Assembly (NCBI RefSeq): GCF_015627175.1
Contig: NZ_VTDQ01000015.1
Location: 1 to 58,475 of the forward strand
Length of the DNA stretch: 58,475 bases
Reading direction: 5' to 3'
DNA from: Acinetobacter pollinis
Lineage (GTDB): Bacteria; Pseudomonadota; Gammaproteobacteria; Pseudomonadales; Moraxellaceae
The notes beneath the pieces were generated by a model that searched no databases, was not told where the DNA came from, and saw only the letters and a program-made list of their open reading frames with translations. Every line of letters begins with the position of its first letter. Within the stretch, counting starts at the first letter, position 1. Shown here one piece after another: positions 18,758 to 28,824 of the stretch. The position numbers and the translations under genes were made by a program.

Positions 18758-19853
18758 TTAAAGTCCTTTTTTCAAACTTGCTTCAATAAATCGGTCTAGA
18801 TCACCATCGAGTACTGCTGTGGTGTTTGTATTTTCCACACCTGTACGCAAGTCTTTAATACGTGAGTCGTCAAGTACATACGAACGGATCTGACTTCCCC
18901 ATCCAATGTCTGATTTAGAATCTTCAAGTGCTTGCGCGGCTTCGTTGCGTTTTTGCATTTCTAATTCATACAATTTTGCACGAAGTAATTTCCAAGCACG
19001 ATCACGGTTCGCATGCTGTGAACGCTCATTTTGACATGCAACCACTGTTCCTGTTGGCGTATGGGTTAAACGAACAGCCGAGTCAGTTTTGTTAATATGC
19101 TGACCACCTGCACCCGATGCACGATATGTATCTGTACGTACATCTGCTGGATTAATGTCAATTTCAATATTGTCATCAACTTCAGGAGATACAAACACTG
19201 CACTAAACGAGGTATGACGACGATTGCCACTATCAAATGGTGATTTGCGGACAAGACGGTGTACACCTGTCTCTGTTCTTAACCAGCCAAATGCAAATTC
19301 ACCTTCAACACGAATTGTCGCAGATTTAATACCTGCTACATCACCATCTGAAACTTCCATCAATTCAGCTTTAAAACCATGGCGTTCAATCCAACGCATA
19401 TACATACGCAATAACATTGATGCCCAATCTTGTGCTTCAGTACCACCAGAACCTGCTTGAATATCCAAGAAACATGGATTTGGATCCATCGGATTACTGA
19501 ACATTCGACGGAATTCTAGTTTCGCCAAAGCTTCTTCCGCTGTATTTAGCTCTGACTCAACATCTTCAAGCAAGCTTTCATCTTCTGCCTCAACTGCAAG
19601 ATCTAGCATTGCTTTGGCATCTTCAAGTTGTTCAGCAAGTTGATCTAATACATTTAAAACGTTTTCCAACTCACCTTTTTCTCGTGCCATTGCTTGTGCA
19701 CGACTTTGGTCATTCCAAATCGAAGGATCTTCTAATTCACGTAAAACTTCTTCTAAACGTTCTTTCTTAAGATCGTAGTCAAAGATACCCCCGTAATGTT
19801 TCACTACGATCAGATAAGTCTTTTAATTGGTTTAGATAAGGATTAATTTCCAC
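18758..19853 (-). CDS. prfB: peptide chain release factor 2, with programmed +1 frameshift
   Basis: RF2 recognises UGA/UAA and triggers peptide release. The gene starts at the GTG at 19853 ([20 protein letters not shown]). It meets an in-frame UGA as codon 25 (19781-19779) in CTT TGA C, preceded by the GGGGG Shine-Dalgarno-like stimulator, then continues in the +1 frame as [12 protein letters not shown]. This is the conserved autoregulatory frameshift. The stop-codon tripeptide SPF (RKSPFDSG) and the catalytic GGQ (GAGGQHINK) are intact. Total 364 aa after the shift, matching the E. coli length. Confidence 0.97.
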
Positions 19854-20118
19854 GTAAATTTCTCTCTACAAACTTTCAATATTTGTCTTATTTTATCATA
19901 TTGCTCTTGCGATACATCAAATAAACACCCAAACAAAAAATACGAAACTGGAAAATTCAGTGTATTTTTCATACAAAAATAAATTAAATATGCTAACATC
20001 ACATATTTACAACGTTTTTAATAAAAGATAACAATATAAATTATTTATATATTTCAAAACTTTATAAAAATATTATTACAAAACCTTACGTTCGTACATT
20101 TCAATTACGTGTATCTAG

Positions 20119-20146
20119 TTGACCGTATATTTTTTTCGCATAGACT
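20119..20146 (+). promoter_or_regulatory. sigma-70 promoter candidate for the porin
   Basis: TTGACC, 16-nt spacer, TAGACT, about 48 bp upstream of the ATG. The preceding ~265 bp (19854-20118) are AT-rich with no gene or clear structure. A small palindrome GTGAAGTTTCAC (20170-20181) sits just before the AGGAG ribosome site. Confidence 0.45.
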
Positions 20147-20193
20147 GAAAGTTGTAACAAAAGATGAATGTGAAGTTTCACAGGAGTATCATC

Positions 20194-20970
20194 ATGAAAA
20201 AGACATTTATTGCAGCTGCAATCCTTGCAGGCCTTGCATTTACGGGAACAGCAAATGCCTACCAAAGCGAAGTGGGAGGCACTTATAGCTACTTAGATCC
20301 TGATCATGGCAGTGGTGTGAGTCAGTTTGGGGTAAATGGTACTTACTACTTTAACCCAGTACAAGTAAAGAACTCGCCACTTGCAGAAGCTGCGTTCTTA
20401 GACCGTGCAAGTAACGTAAATGCTGCCGTAAAATACGGTGACAATGACGGAACAAAAAACTCTAGCTACGGTATCGGTGCGGAATATTACGTTCCAAACT
20501 CGGACTTTTACTTAGGTGGCGGTGTAGCACGTGATGAGTACAAAGTAAAACGTTATGGCTGGGATAGCAAAACTACACGTTATAACGCTGAAGTCGGTTA
20601 CCTTCCTGCACCAGGTCTATTGGTTGCGGTAGGTGTACAAGGCTATGACGTGAAAGATGGTGATGACGGCGCAGATCCAACATTACGTGCAAAATACGTA
20701 ACACAGTTAGGTCAGCATGACATCAATGTAGAAGCACGCGGTGTATTCGGTGACGGCAACAACAAACAATACTATGTTGGTGGTGACTACTACATCGATA
20801 AAACACTCAGTGTTGGTGCTGACTATACAAAAGATAAATCAGTTGACCAAGATCAATGGGGAATTACTGCGAAGAAATTCTTCAACCAAAATCTAAGTGT
20901 AGATGGCCGTCTTGGATTCGGCGATGACAACTACAATACTTATACTGTAGGTGCGTCTTACCGCTTCTAA
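20194..20970 (+). CDS. outer-membrane porin of the Acinetobacter Omp33-36 type
   Basis: 258-aa precursor with signal peptide MKKTFIAAAILAGLAFTGTANA and mature start YQSEVGG. It shares the NSPLAEAAFLDRASNVN block (Omp33-36: APLAEAAFLNQASNV) and a C-terminal TVGASYRF strand ending in Phe. The mature part is glycine/aspartate-rich with a beta-barrel rhythm. Omp33-36 is a water/solute channel linked to carbapenem uptake in A. baumannii; whether this paralogue does the same is unknown. The ATG at 20194 is preceded by AGGAG at good spacing; ten upstream codons are rejected. Strong terminator downstream. Confidence 0.88.
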   Translation: MKKTFIAAAILAGLAFTGTANAYQSEVGGTYSYLDPDHGSGVSQFGVNGTYYFNPVQVKNSPLAEAAFLDRASNVNAAVKYGDNDGTKNSSYGIGAEYYVPNSDFYLGGGVARDEYKVKRYGWDSKTTRYNAEVGYLPAPGLLVAVGVQGYDVKDGDDGADPTLRAKYVTQLGQHDINVEARGVFGDGNNKQYYVGGDYYIDKTLSVGADYTKDKSVDQDQWGITAKKFFNQNLSVDGRLGFGDDNYNTYTVGASYRF

Positions 20971-20983
20971 GCTATATTTACTC

Positions 20984-21013
20984 AAAAAGCCATGCAACCG
21001 CATGGCTTTTTTT
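20984..21013 (+). terminator. intrinsic terminator of the porin gene
   Basis: AAAAAGCCATGC / GCATGGCTTTTT with a 4-nt loop and a T-run, 14 bp after the stop. Confidence 0.92.
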
Positions 21014-21205
21014 ATATCTTAGTATATTTATTAATATCTTATATGCATTAAAAATTTATTATCCTCAAACTTGATTTAACCATTATCTTTTTAGAGTTAA
21101 TATTATTAAAGAAAATAGATTTTCAAAGTTAAAGAAGAATATATTAATAGTTTGAAAATTTGGCTATCTGTATAATTTAATTTATTTAACGTAGAACATA
21201 GATAA

Positions 21206-22240
21206 ATGAATGTAAAAAAAAATATTCTTAACCTAATTATTCTTCCTGTATTATCACTTTTTAATTCTAGATTTGCAAAATCTATTAAACTTGGCTATGT
21301 ATCAGATCTAGCAAAAAAAGGTGATCCAAAAGCACAACATGAATTAGCTCATATATATGTAGAAGGAAAAATCATAGCTCAAGATTATCAAAAAGCTTTT
21401 AAATGGTGTAGCAGTGCAGCAATGAAAGGTGACTCAGATGCTCAAAATAATCTTGGCACAATGTATGAAAATGGTCAGGGTACTGCTCAAGATTATTCAA
21501 AAGCGTTAAAGTGGTATCAAAAGGCAGCTGATCAAGGCAATACCATCGCGAAAATAAATATGGGATCAATGTATCAAAATGGTAAAGGCTTAAATAAAGA
21601 TTATGATCAAGCAATTAAATTATATACTGAGTTAGTTACTCAAAATAATCCTATGGCACAAGCTAATCTTGGTGTACTGTATGAAGGTGGTTATGGAGTC
21701 CCTCAGGATTATAAAAAAGCATTTAAACTATATAGTAAAGCCGCTCGAACTAATAACCCTGTAGTCCAAACTAAACTTGCATGGATGTATCAAAATGGGT
21801 TAGGTATAAATCAAAACTATAAAAAAGCATTCAAATTATATAATAAAGCTGCTGCCCAAGGTGTTTTAGATGCCCAAAGTAATATCGGCGTAATGTATAT
21901 TATGGGCTTGGGTATAAATAAAAATTATCCAAAAGCATTTGAGCTGTTGAGCAAAGCAGCCACACAAGGACATCCAAGTGCTCAAAACAATCTTGCATTA
22001 ATGTATTACAAAGGTGTTGGTGTAAAAAAAAGTTATGAGAATGCTTTTTTATGGTTTAGTAAAGGAGCCATACAAGGAGACTCAGATGCTCAAAATAATC
22101 TTGGTGTATTATATGAAAATGGTGAGGGTGTAACTCAAAGTGACGAAAAAGCTTTTGAGTGGTATAGTAAAGCTGCTAGTCAAAATAATTTAGATGCAAA
22201 ACACCATATTGAGAGAATAAAAAAAGATTGCCTCAAATGA
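21206..22240 (+). CDS. SEL1/TPR-like repeat protein
   Basis: 344 aa. A hydrophobic N-terminus (NILNLIILPVLSLFNSRFA) suggests a signal peptide or anchor. It is followed by eight 36-residue SEL1 repeats and a partial ninth, consensus A-x-x-NLGxMYxNGxG---DY-KAFKWYxKAAxQG. Such helical solenoids act as protein-interaction scaffolds; no partner is evident. Codon use is very AT-rich compared with neighbours, and repeats 2 and 8 share exact DNA stretches (see findings). It is monocistronic; a short GCCTC-AAAT-GAGGC hairpin overlaps the stop. Confidence 0.9.
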   Translation: MNVKKNILNLIILPVLSLFNSRFAKSIKLGYVSDLAKKGDPKAQHELAHIYVEGKIIAQDYQKAFKWCSSAAMKGDSDAQNNLGTMYENGQGTAQDYSKALKWYQKAADQGNTIAKINMGSMYQNGKGLNKDYDQAIKLYTELVTQNNPMAQANLGVLYEGGYGVPQDYKKAFKLYSKAARTNNPVVQTKLAWMYQNGLGINQNYKKAFKLYNKAAAQGVLDAQSNIGVMYIMGLGINKNYPKAFELLSKAATQGHPSAQNNLALMYYKGVGVKKSYENAFLWFSKGAIQGDSDAQNNLGVLYENGEGVTQSDEKAFEWYSKAASQNNLDAKHHIERIKKDCLK

Positions 22241-22354
22241 GGCACTTTCTAAAATTTTGAGCTATAGTTATTGAGCTAAGCCAACTATTTACCCTCAAAC
22301 ATGATAAATTTCTAATCATAAGTAATTCTTAAGAATATATGATCTCAATCAAAT

Positions 22355-24064
22355 TCATAAAGTAGCTGCAGAAGATAAATACGTAACTTTCAACTGTACA
22401 CTTACTCTGCCATTATATTCATTCTTATCCAAGGTATATACCAAATAAACCTGATCACTTTGCTCATTAAATTCAAATCTATCTTTTGCATTAAATACAA
22501 TCGCATCAAGTTCTTGTCCAGATACAAGCTGTAATGTCAGCTTAAGATGTTTATCTTTTAACCATCGATAATTGATCAGTTTAAAAGTACCTTCAAATAC
22601 TGGCGATGGAAAATTTTGTCCCCATGGTCCTAATTTTTCAATATCCTCAATGGTGTGCAAGTTAAAGTATTTATCTTCAAGCTGTCCATCCGTCCAAATC
22701 GTTGCCTCTAAAAGCTGTTGATCGACCTGAGCTATCAATTGTTCGAAACAAGATTTAAACTCATTAAAATATTTCTTTTCTATGGTTAATCCTGCTGCTG
22801 CTGCATGACCACCAAAGTAACGAACAAGATGAGGATGTGTTTCTGCCACCTGCTCAATCATATCTCGAATATGAATACCTTCGACAGAACGTGCAGACCC
22901 TTTAATATGAATACCATCTTCATCTGGTGCAAACACAATACTTGGACGATGGAACTGCTCTTTTAATCGACCAGCAACAATTCCTATAACGCCTTGATGC
23001 CAATGTGGTTCAAATAAGACCAAAGCACTTGGAAGCTGTGTAGCATCTAACTGAATTTGAGCTAAAGCTGTTAGGGCTTCCTCTTTCATTTCAGTTTCAA
23101 CTTGTCGCCTGTCTAAATTTAGTTGTTGTAACTGTCTTGCCAATGTATAAGCTTGAGAAAAGTTTTCTGACAACAAGCAGTCAATACCTATACGCATGCT
23201 ATCCATACGTCCTGCCGCATTTAGTCTTGGCCCTAAAACAAAACCTAGGTCTTGTGCAGTTAGCGCTGAAAAGTCACGTCCTGCAACATCGAGTAGTGCT
23301 AAAATACCCGCACGACAATGCCCTGCTTGAATTTGTTTTAAACCTGTTTGGATTAAAATACGGTTGTTATAATCTAGTGTAGCGACGTCTGCATACGTAC
23401 CTAACGCAACTAAATCTAGATACTGCGTCACCGATGTAATTGATTTACCTTGCTGTTTACGTAGTCTCATTAGGCTAGCCAAGACATAAAAGGCAACGCC
23501 CACACCTGCCAGAGATTTACTCGGAAAATTACAGTCTAATTGATTTGGATTAACGACAGCCTCTGCATTTGGTGGCTGTTTCGTAGTTAAATGATGATCT
23601 GTAATAATCACCTTCATGCCATAGGTCTGTGCCTTTTGCACACCTTCATGACTTGAAATTCCATTATCAACCGTAACCAATAAATTTGGCTGGTACATCT
23701 CTTGGACCAAATCTGCAATTTTAGCAGTCAGCCCATAACCGTATTTAAAACGATCAGGAACAACATATTCAACATATGCGCCTACAGCACGCAAAATCAA
23801 CACCATAATTGCTGTACTGGTCGCACCATCTGCATCATAGTCACCTACGATGACAATTTTCTCTTGTAAATCTATCGCATTATTTAGCAGTCCTACCGCT
23901 TTATCCAAGTCTTTTAAAGTGGGAGGAAGAAGCTTAGGTAACTTAAGTTCCAATTCTGAAACTGAATGAATAGAACGACGTGCTAAAAGGTTAGCTATAA
24001 ATGGCGAAAGCCCTAGAAACTTTTCAGGGCTTGTTTTAAGTGGTCTTTGACGAATATGGAGCAT
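22355..24064 (-). CDS. recJ: single-stranded-DNA exonuclease RecJ
   Basis: 5'-3' ssDNA exonuclease of recombination and mismatch repair. DHH-family motifs: VGDYDADGATSTA (motif I), the DNGIS region, ITDHHL (motif III) and a DHHA1 domain with RYFGGHAAAAGLT. A C-terminal OB-like segment follows. 569 aa, usual size. Starts 4 nt after the pdxH stop, so it is read in one unit with glmM and pdxH. Confidence 0.95.
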   Translation of the reverse strand: MLHIRQRPLKTSPEKFLGLSPFIANLLARRSIHSVSELELKLPKLLPPTLKDLDKAVGLLNNAIDLQEKIVIVGDYDADGATSTAIMVLILRAVGAYVEYVVPDRFKYGYGLTAKIADLVQEMYQPNLLVTVDNGISSHEGVQKAQTYGMKVIITDHHLTTKQPPNAEAVVNPNQLDCNFPSKSLAGVGVAFYVLASLMRLRKQQGKSITSVTQYLDLVALGTYADVATLDYNNRILIQTGLKQIQAGHCRAGILALLDVAGRDFSALTAQDLGFVLGPRLNAAGRMDSMRIGIDCLLSENFSQAYTLARQLQQLNLDRRQVETEMKEEALTALAQIQLDATQLPSALVLFEPHWHQGVIGIVAGRLKEQFHRPSIVFAPDEDGIHIKGSARSVEGIHIRDMIEQVAETHPHLVRYFGGHAAAAGLTIEKKYFNEFKSCFEQLIAQVDQQLLEATIWTDGQLEDKYFNLHTIEDIEKLGPWGQNFPSPVFEGTFKLINYRWLKDKHLKLTLQLVSGQELDAIVFNAKDRFEFNEQSDQVYLVYTLDKNEYNGRVSVQLKVTYLSSAATL

Positions 24065-24068
24065 AAAT

Positions 24069-24725
24069 TTATGGCATTAAACGTTGGAGAACCCAAGTCG
24101 TATCTTGTTTAATATATTGAAGACGGTCATGCAAGCGATTAGGACGGCCTTGCCAAAACTCATAAGACGTCGCTTGAAGGCGATAACCTCCCCAAAAATT
24201 TGGTTTGTCTAAGGTCTGTTGCTGTTGAAGCGCTTCTGACAAATGTTCAAATTTTTGCTGAAGTTTTTCCCTGCTTTCAATTGTACCACTTTGAGGTGTA
24301 CTCACATGTGCAGCAATTTGACTATCTCTTGGTCTTTTATGGTAATAATCTACAGACTCTTGCTCAGAAATTTTAATTACTTGACCATGAATACGGACTT
24401 GACGCTCTAGACTTGGCCAATAAAATAGAATTTCTGCAAATGCATTTTCTGCAAGATCTAATCCTTTTTGACTATCATAGTTTGTATAGAAGTCATATCC
24501 ACGCTCTGTTGCACCACGTAATAGTACAGTTCTTACATGTGGATGCCCTTCTCGATCTGCGGTTGCAAGAGACATTGCATAAGGTTCGTGAAGTTGAGCT
24601 TCCAATGCAAAATTAAACCAATTTAAGAATTGCTGATGTGGATCTTGAGAAACCTGATTTTCTGTTAGCTCACCTTGCTCATAGCTTAAGCGTAGCTCAC
24701 TTAAATCTTTAATCGTATCAGTCAT
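24069..24725 (-). CDS. pdxH: pyridoxine/pyridoxamine 5'-phosphate oxidase
   Basis: FMN enzyme making pyridoxal 5'-phosphate, the last step of vitamin B6 synthesis and salvage. Typical blocks: AMSLATADREGHPHVRTVLLRG, FYTNYDSQKG, FYWPSLERQVRIHG and the C-terminal FWQGRPNRLHDR. 218 aa. The ATG at 24725 shares its A with the glmM TGA (TGATG), and GAGGA lies upstream, indicating coupled translation; a TTG one codon earlier is rejected. Confidence 0.96.
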   Translation of the reverse strand: MTDTIKDLSELRLSYEQGELTENQVSQDPHQQFLNWFNFALEAQLHEPYAMSLATADREGHPHVRTVLLRGATERGYDFYTNYDSQKGLDLAENAFAEILFYWPSLERQVRIHGQVIKISEQESVDYYHKRPRDSQIAAHVSTPQSGTIESREKLQQKFEHLSEALQQQQTLDKPNFWGGYRLQATSYEFWQGRPNRLHDRLQYIKQDTTWVLQRLMP

Positions 24726-26065
24726 CAAACATTTTCCTCAGCATATTTACGAATTAAATCAGCCAAATCATTGGCTAAAGCAGTGACTTCAGTTGCATGT
24801 TCACCTTCAACCATGACGCGAATCATCGGTTCTGTACCAGATTTACGAATAAGTAGGCGACCACGACCTTCGAGCTGTTTTTCAGCGTCTTTGAATGCTT
24901 GATTCAAATGAGGTATAGCAAACGGGTCAATCATTTTATCTAACCGTACATTTACCAAAACCTGAGGGAATAATTTTAATTCTGCCGTCAATTCATGCAA
25001 TGATTTTTTCTGATAAACCATGACAGTCAGTACTTGTAATGTTGCGATAATCGCATCGCCTGTTGTACTTTTATCTAACGTGAGAATATGACCTGATGGC
25101 TCTCCGCCAATACTCCATTGTTTTTCTGCAAGTGCTTGCAATACATATCGATCACCAACATTTGCACGTACAAATGGAACATCTGCTTCTCGAAGCGCAA
25201 GCTCAAATGCCATATTACTCATGACAGTGCCCACAATACCTACAGGTTTCTTTTTTGCTTTTGTCGCTAAAATATAAAGAATATGATCGCCATCTACTAA
25301 ATTTCCCCGATGATCTACCAATACAACACGATCTGCATCACCATCAAAAGCAACCCCTAAATCGGCCTGATGCTCAAGGACTGCTTTTTGTAAAGCCTGT
25401 GGGTGTGTTGAACCACAATCTTCATTAATGTTTAAACCATTCGGCTCATTATAAATCGTAACAACTTTTGCCCCAAGTTCTCTGAATACGGCTGGACCAA
25501 CGTTGTAAGCCGCACCATTGGCACAATCGACTACAATTTTTAGATTTCTTAAATCATAATGGTAAGGAAATGTCGATTTACAAAACTCAATATAACGACC
25601 ATTCGCATCTTTTACTCGGACGCTTTTTCCAAGATCTGCTGTGTTTTCAATGACAATTTCTTTTTCAAGCTCGCTATTAATTTCATCCTGAATTGTATCT
25701 GGAAGTTTCTTTCCTTCAGATGAAAAGAACTTAATTCCATTATCAAAATACGGGTTATGCGATGCAGAAATCACGATACCCGCATCGGCATGTAATGCAC
25801 GTGTTAAGTGTGCAATTGCAGGTGTTGGCAATGGACCAAGCAAATGTACATAAACACCCGCAGCATTTAAACCTGACTGTAATGCTGACTCTAAAATATA
25901 TCCCGAAAGACGTGTATCTTTGCCAAGCACCACCACAGGTTTATGATTAAAACTATGTTGCTTTAATACTTTACCAGCAGCAAATCCTAGTTTTAATGCA
26001 AACTCTGGTGTAATTGGAAGCTGTCCAAATTTTCCACGTATACCATCTGTGCCAAAATAACTCAT
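24725..26065 (-). CDS. glmM: phosphoglucosamine mutase
   Basis: Converts glucosamine-6-phosphate to glucosamine-1-phosphate for UDP-GlcNAc, feeding peptidoglycan and [14 protein letters not shown] start; phosphoserine site in [17 protein letters not shown]; metal loop DGDADR; sugar-binding GGEPSGH; and phosphate-binding [12 protein letters not shown]. 446 aa, typical length. First gene of a glmM-pdxH-recJ run. Confidence 0.97.
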   Translation of the reverse strand: MSYFGTDGIRGKFGQLPITPEFALKLGFAAGKVLKQHSFNHKPVVVLGKDTRLSGYILESALQSGLNAAGVYVHLLGPLPTPAIAHLTRALHADAGIVISASHNPYFDNGIKFFSSEGKKLPDTIQDEINSELEKEIVIENTADLGKSVRVKDANGRYIEFCKSTFPYHYDLRNLKIVVDCANGAAYNVGPAVFRELGAKVVTIYNEPNGLNINEDCGSTHPQALQKAVLEHQADLGVAFDGDADRVVLVDHRGNLVDGDHILYILATKAKKKPVGIVGTVMSNMAFELALREADVPFVRANVGDRYVLQALAEKQWSIGGEPSGHILTLDKSTTGDAIIATLQVLTVMVYQKKSLHELTAELKLFPQVLVNVRLDKMIDPFAIPHLNQAFKDAEKQLEGRGRLLIRKSGTEPMIRVMVEGEHATEVTALANDLADLIRKYAEENV

Positions 26066-26160
26066 GCGTCTCTCATACAGTCAAAACTTTTACTGTGGGC
26101 AATCTATAGATTTATACCCAATTCATATTCACAATTTGAAATACTTTACACCAAAAATAA

Positions 26161-26187
26161 AAAAACCGTCATCACAATGACGGTTTT
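26161..26187 (-). terminator. terminator downstream of guaB
   Basis: AAAACCGTCAT / ATGACGGTTTT with a CACA loop, 30 bp after the guaB stop. Confidence 0.8.
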
Positions 26188-26215
26188 CCTACAGTTAATT
26201 TACTTAAAGTATAAA

Positions 26216-27709
<1,494 letters not shown>

Positions 27710-27816
27710 CTATTATAAACAAATTTTATTTTAAATTGCATCGTTTCTTTTAATTTCTTTTAAATACTTGATGTGATGCTTGTTTTTATCATATTTAACT
27801 GATTTAAAATAAAAGA

Positions 27817-27849
27817 AAAATGCAGTATTTTTAACAAATACTGCATTTT
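27817..27849 (-). terminator. terminator of the GDT1-type gene
   Basis: AAAATGCAGTATTT / AAATACTGCATTTT, 14 bp with a 5-nt loop; on the minus strand a T-rich tract follows. Confidence 0.8.
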
Positions 27850-27863
27850 GGTTCTCTAAAGAA

Positions 27864-28439
27864 CTAAAAATAATAATGTTGAATCAGCGTACTTATACCC
27901 ACCAATAAGAAAATAACTGCTCCAATTTTATGAATGAGCGCAATTGGTAATTTTCCTGCCAAACGATCTCCAATAAATACAGCAGGTGCATTTGCAATCA
28001 TCATTCCAATCGTAGTTCCTAGCAATACCGTCCAAATACTATCGAAACGTGCAGAAAGCGCGACAGTAGCAATTTGTGTTTTGTCACCAATTTCTGCAAG
28101 AAAAAATAAAATAAAGGTGGCACCAAACACACCAAAGCGTTGCCATTGATTAATACTTTCTTGACCGTCATCTAATTTATCTGGAATAAGCATCCAAATT
28201 GCCATACCAATAAAACCAAGTGCTAAAACCCACACCATCGTGGTTGGACTCACAACAGTGGTGAGCCACTGCCCCAAAACAGCAGACACCCCATGATTAA
28301 TTGTCGTTGAAATAACAATTGCTGCTAAAATTGGAACAGGTTTTCTAAAACGTGCGGCAAGTAATAAGGCAAGAAGTTGTGTTTTGTCGCCCATTTCTGC
28401 AAGAGCAACAACTGCAACGGATATTAGGAAGGCATACAT
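27864..28439 (-). CDS. GDT1/UPF0016-family manganese exporter
   Basis: 191-aa inner-membrane protein with six helices in two homologous halves, each carrying the family signature E-x-G-D-K-T (AEMGDKTQLLALLLAARF and AEIGDKTQIATVALSARF). GDT1/TMEM165 proteins move Mn2+ or Ca2+; bacterial members such as Vibrio MneA export manganese. A manganese riboswitch upstream supports that role here. The ATG is preceded by AAGGA at 8 nt. Confidence 0.93.
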   Translation of the reverse strand: MYAFLISVAVVALAEMGDKTQLLALLLAARFRKPVPILAAIVISTTINHGVSAVLGQWLTTVVSPTTMVWVLALGFIGMAIWMLIPDKLDDGQESINQWQRFGVFGATFILFFLAEIGDKTQIATVALSARFDSIWTVLLGTTIGMMIANAPAVFIGDRLAGKLPIALIHKIGAVIFLLVGISTLIQHYYF

Positions 28440-28442
28440 ATA

Positions 28443-28636
28443 TGTTTTCCTTGGCTGGCAATAGCTACCAATGATTCATCTCTCCTGCCAGCCAAAAAGT
28501 TGCAGAGTGATAAATCAAAGGTCTTGCCAACAAAAGAAAAATTTGGTTCTTTGCTATGATGACCATGTTCGATAGAACAAGTATGTTGATCATCATCTAT
28601 TTACAATAACTGTAAATAGCGGCTACTCCCCAATGA
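28443..28636 (-). promoter_or_regulatory. yybP-ykoY manganese riboswitch
   Basis: On the minus strand the leader opens with GGGGAGTAGCC, holds a long helical arm and contains GGCAAGACCTTTG, the two conserved internal-loop segments of the Mn2+-sensing yybP-ykoY family. It ends in a 10-bp hairpin TTGGCTGGCA / TGCCAGCCAA (28486-28495, 28451-28460) that abuts the AAGGA ribosome site. This is consistent with translational control: Mn2+ would free the site and turn on the exporter. Confidence 0.9.
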
Positions 28637-28783
28637 AGTTACTGATAATTATATAAGTTTTTTTTAATATTGCAATCCCTACTAAAATGGTTGGTTTAAT
28701 TTTATTTTGAAACAAACCTTAAAATAATCTTAATTATTTGTTTTATAAATTCTTATTGATTTATATTTATCGTTTTTAAATAT

Positions 28784-28815
28784 AAAAAAGCCCCGCTAAA
28801 GCGAGGCCTTTTTAT
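28784..28815 (-). terminator. terminator of aceE-aceF
   Basis: GC-rich stem-loop with TTTA loop and T-run. The stem pairs fully (one G-U) only on the minus strand, as expected for the operon. Confidence 0.88.
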
Positions 28816-28824
28816 ATGTATTAT

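Noticed and set aside
18758..19804. prfB starting at ATG 19804 as a frameshifted pseudogene
   Set aside because: The slippery site and upstream GTG frame show normal programmed frameshifting, not damage.
21206..22240. Regular 108-nt repeats as a possible CRISPR or satellite array
   Set aside because: Repeats are degenerate, in frame and encode SEL1 motifs; no spacer pattern.
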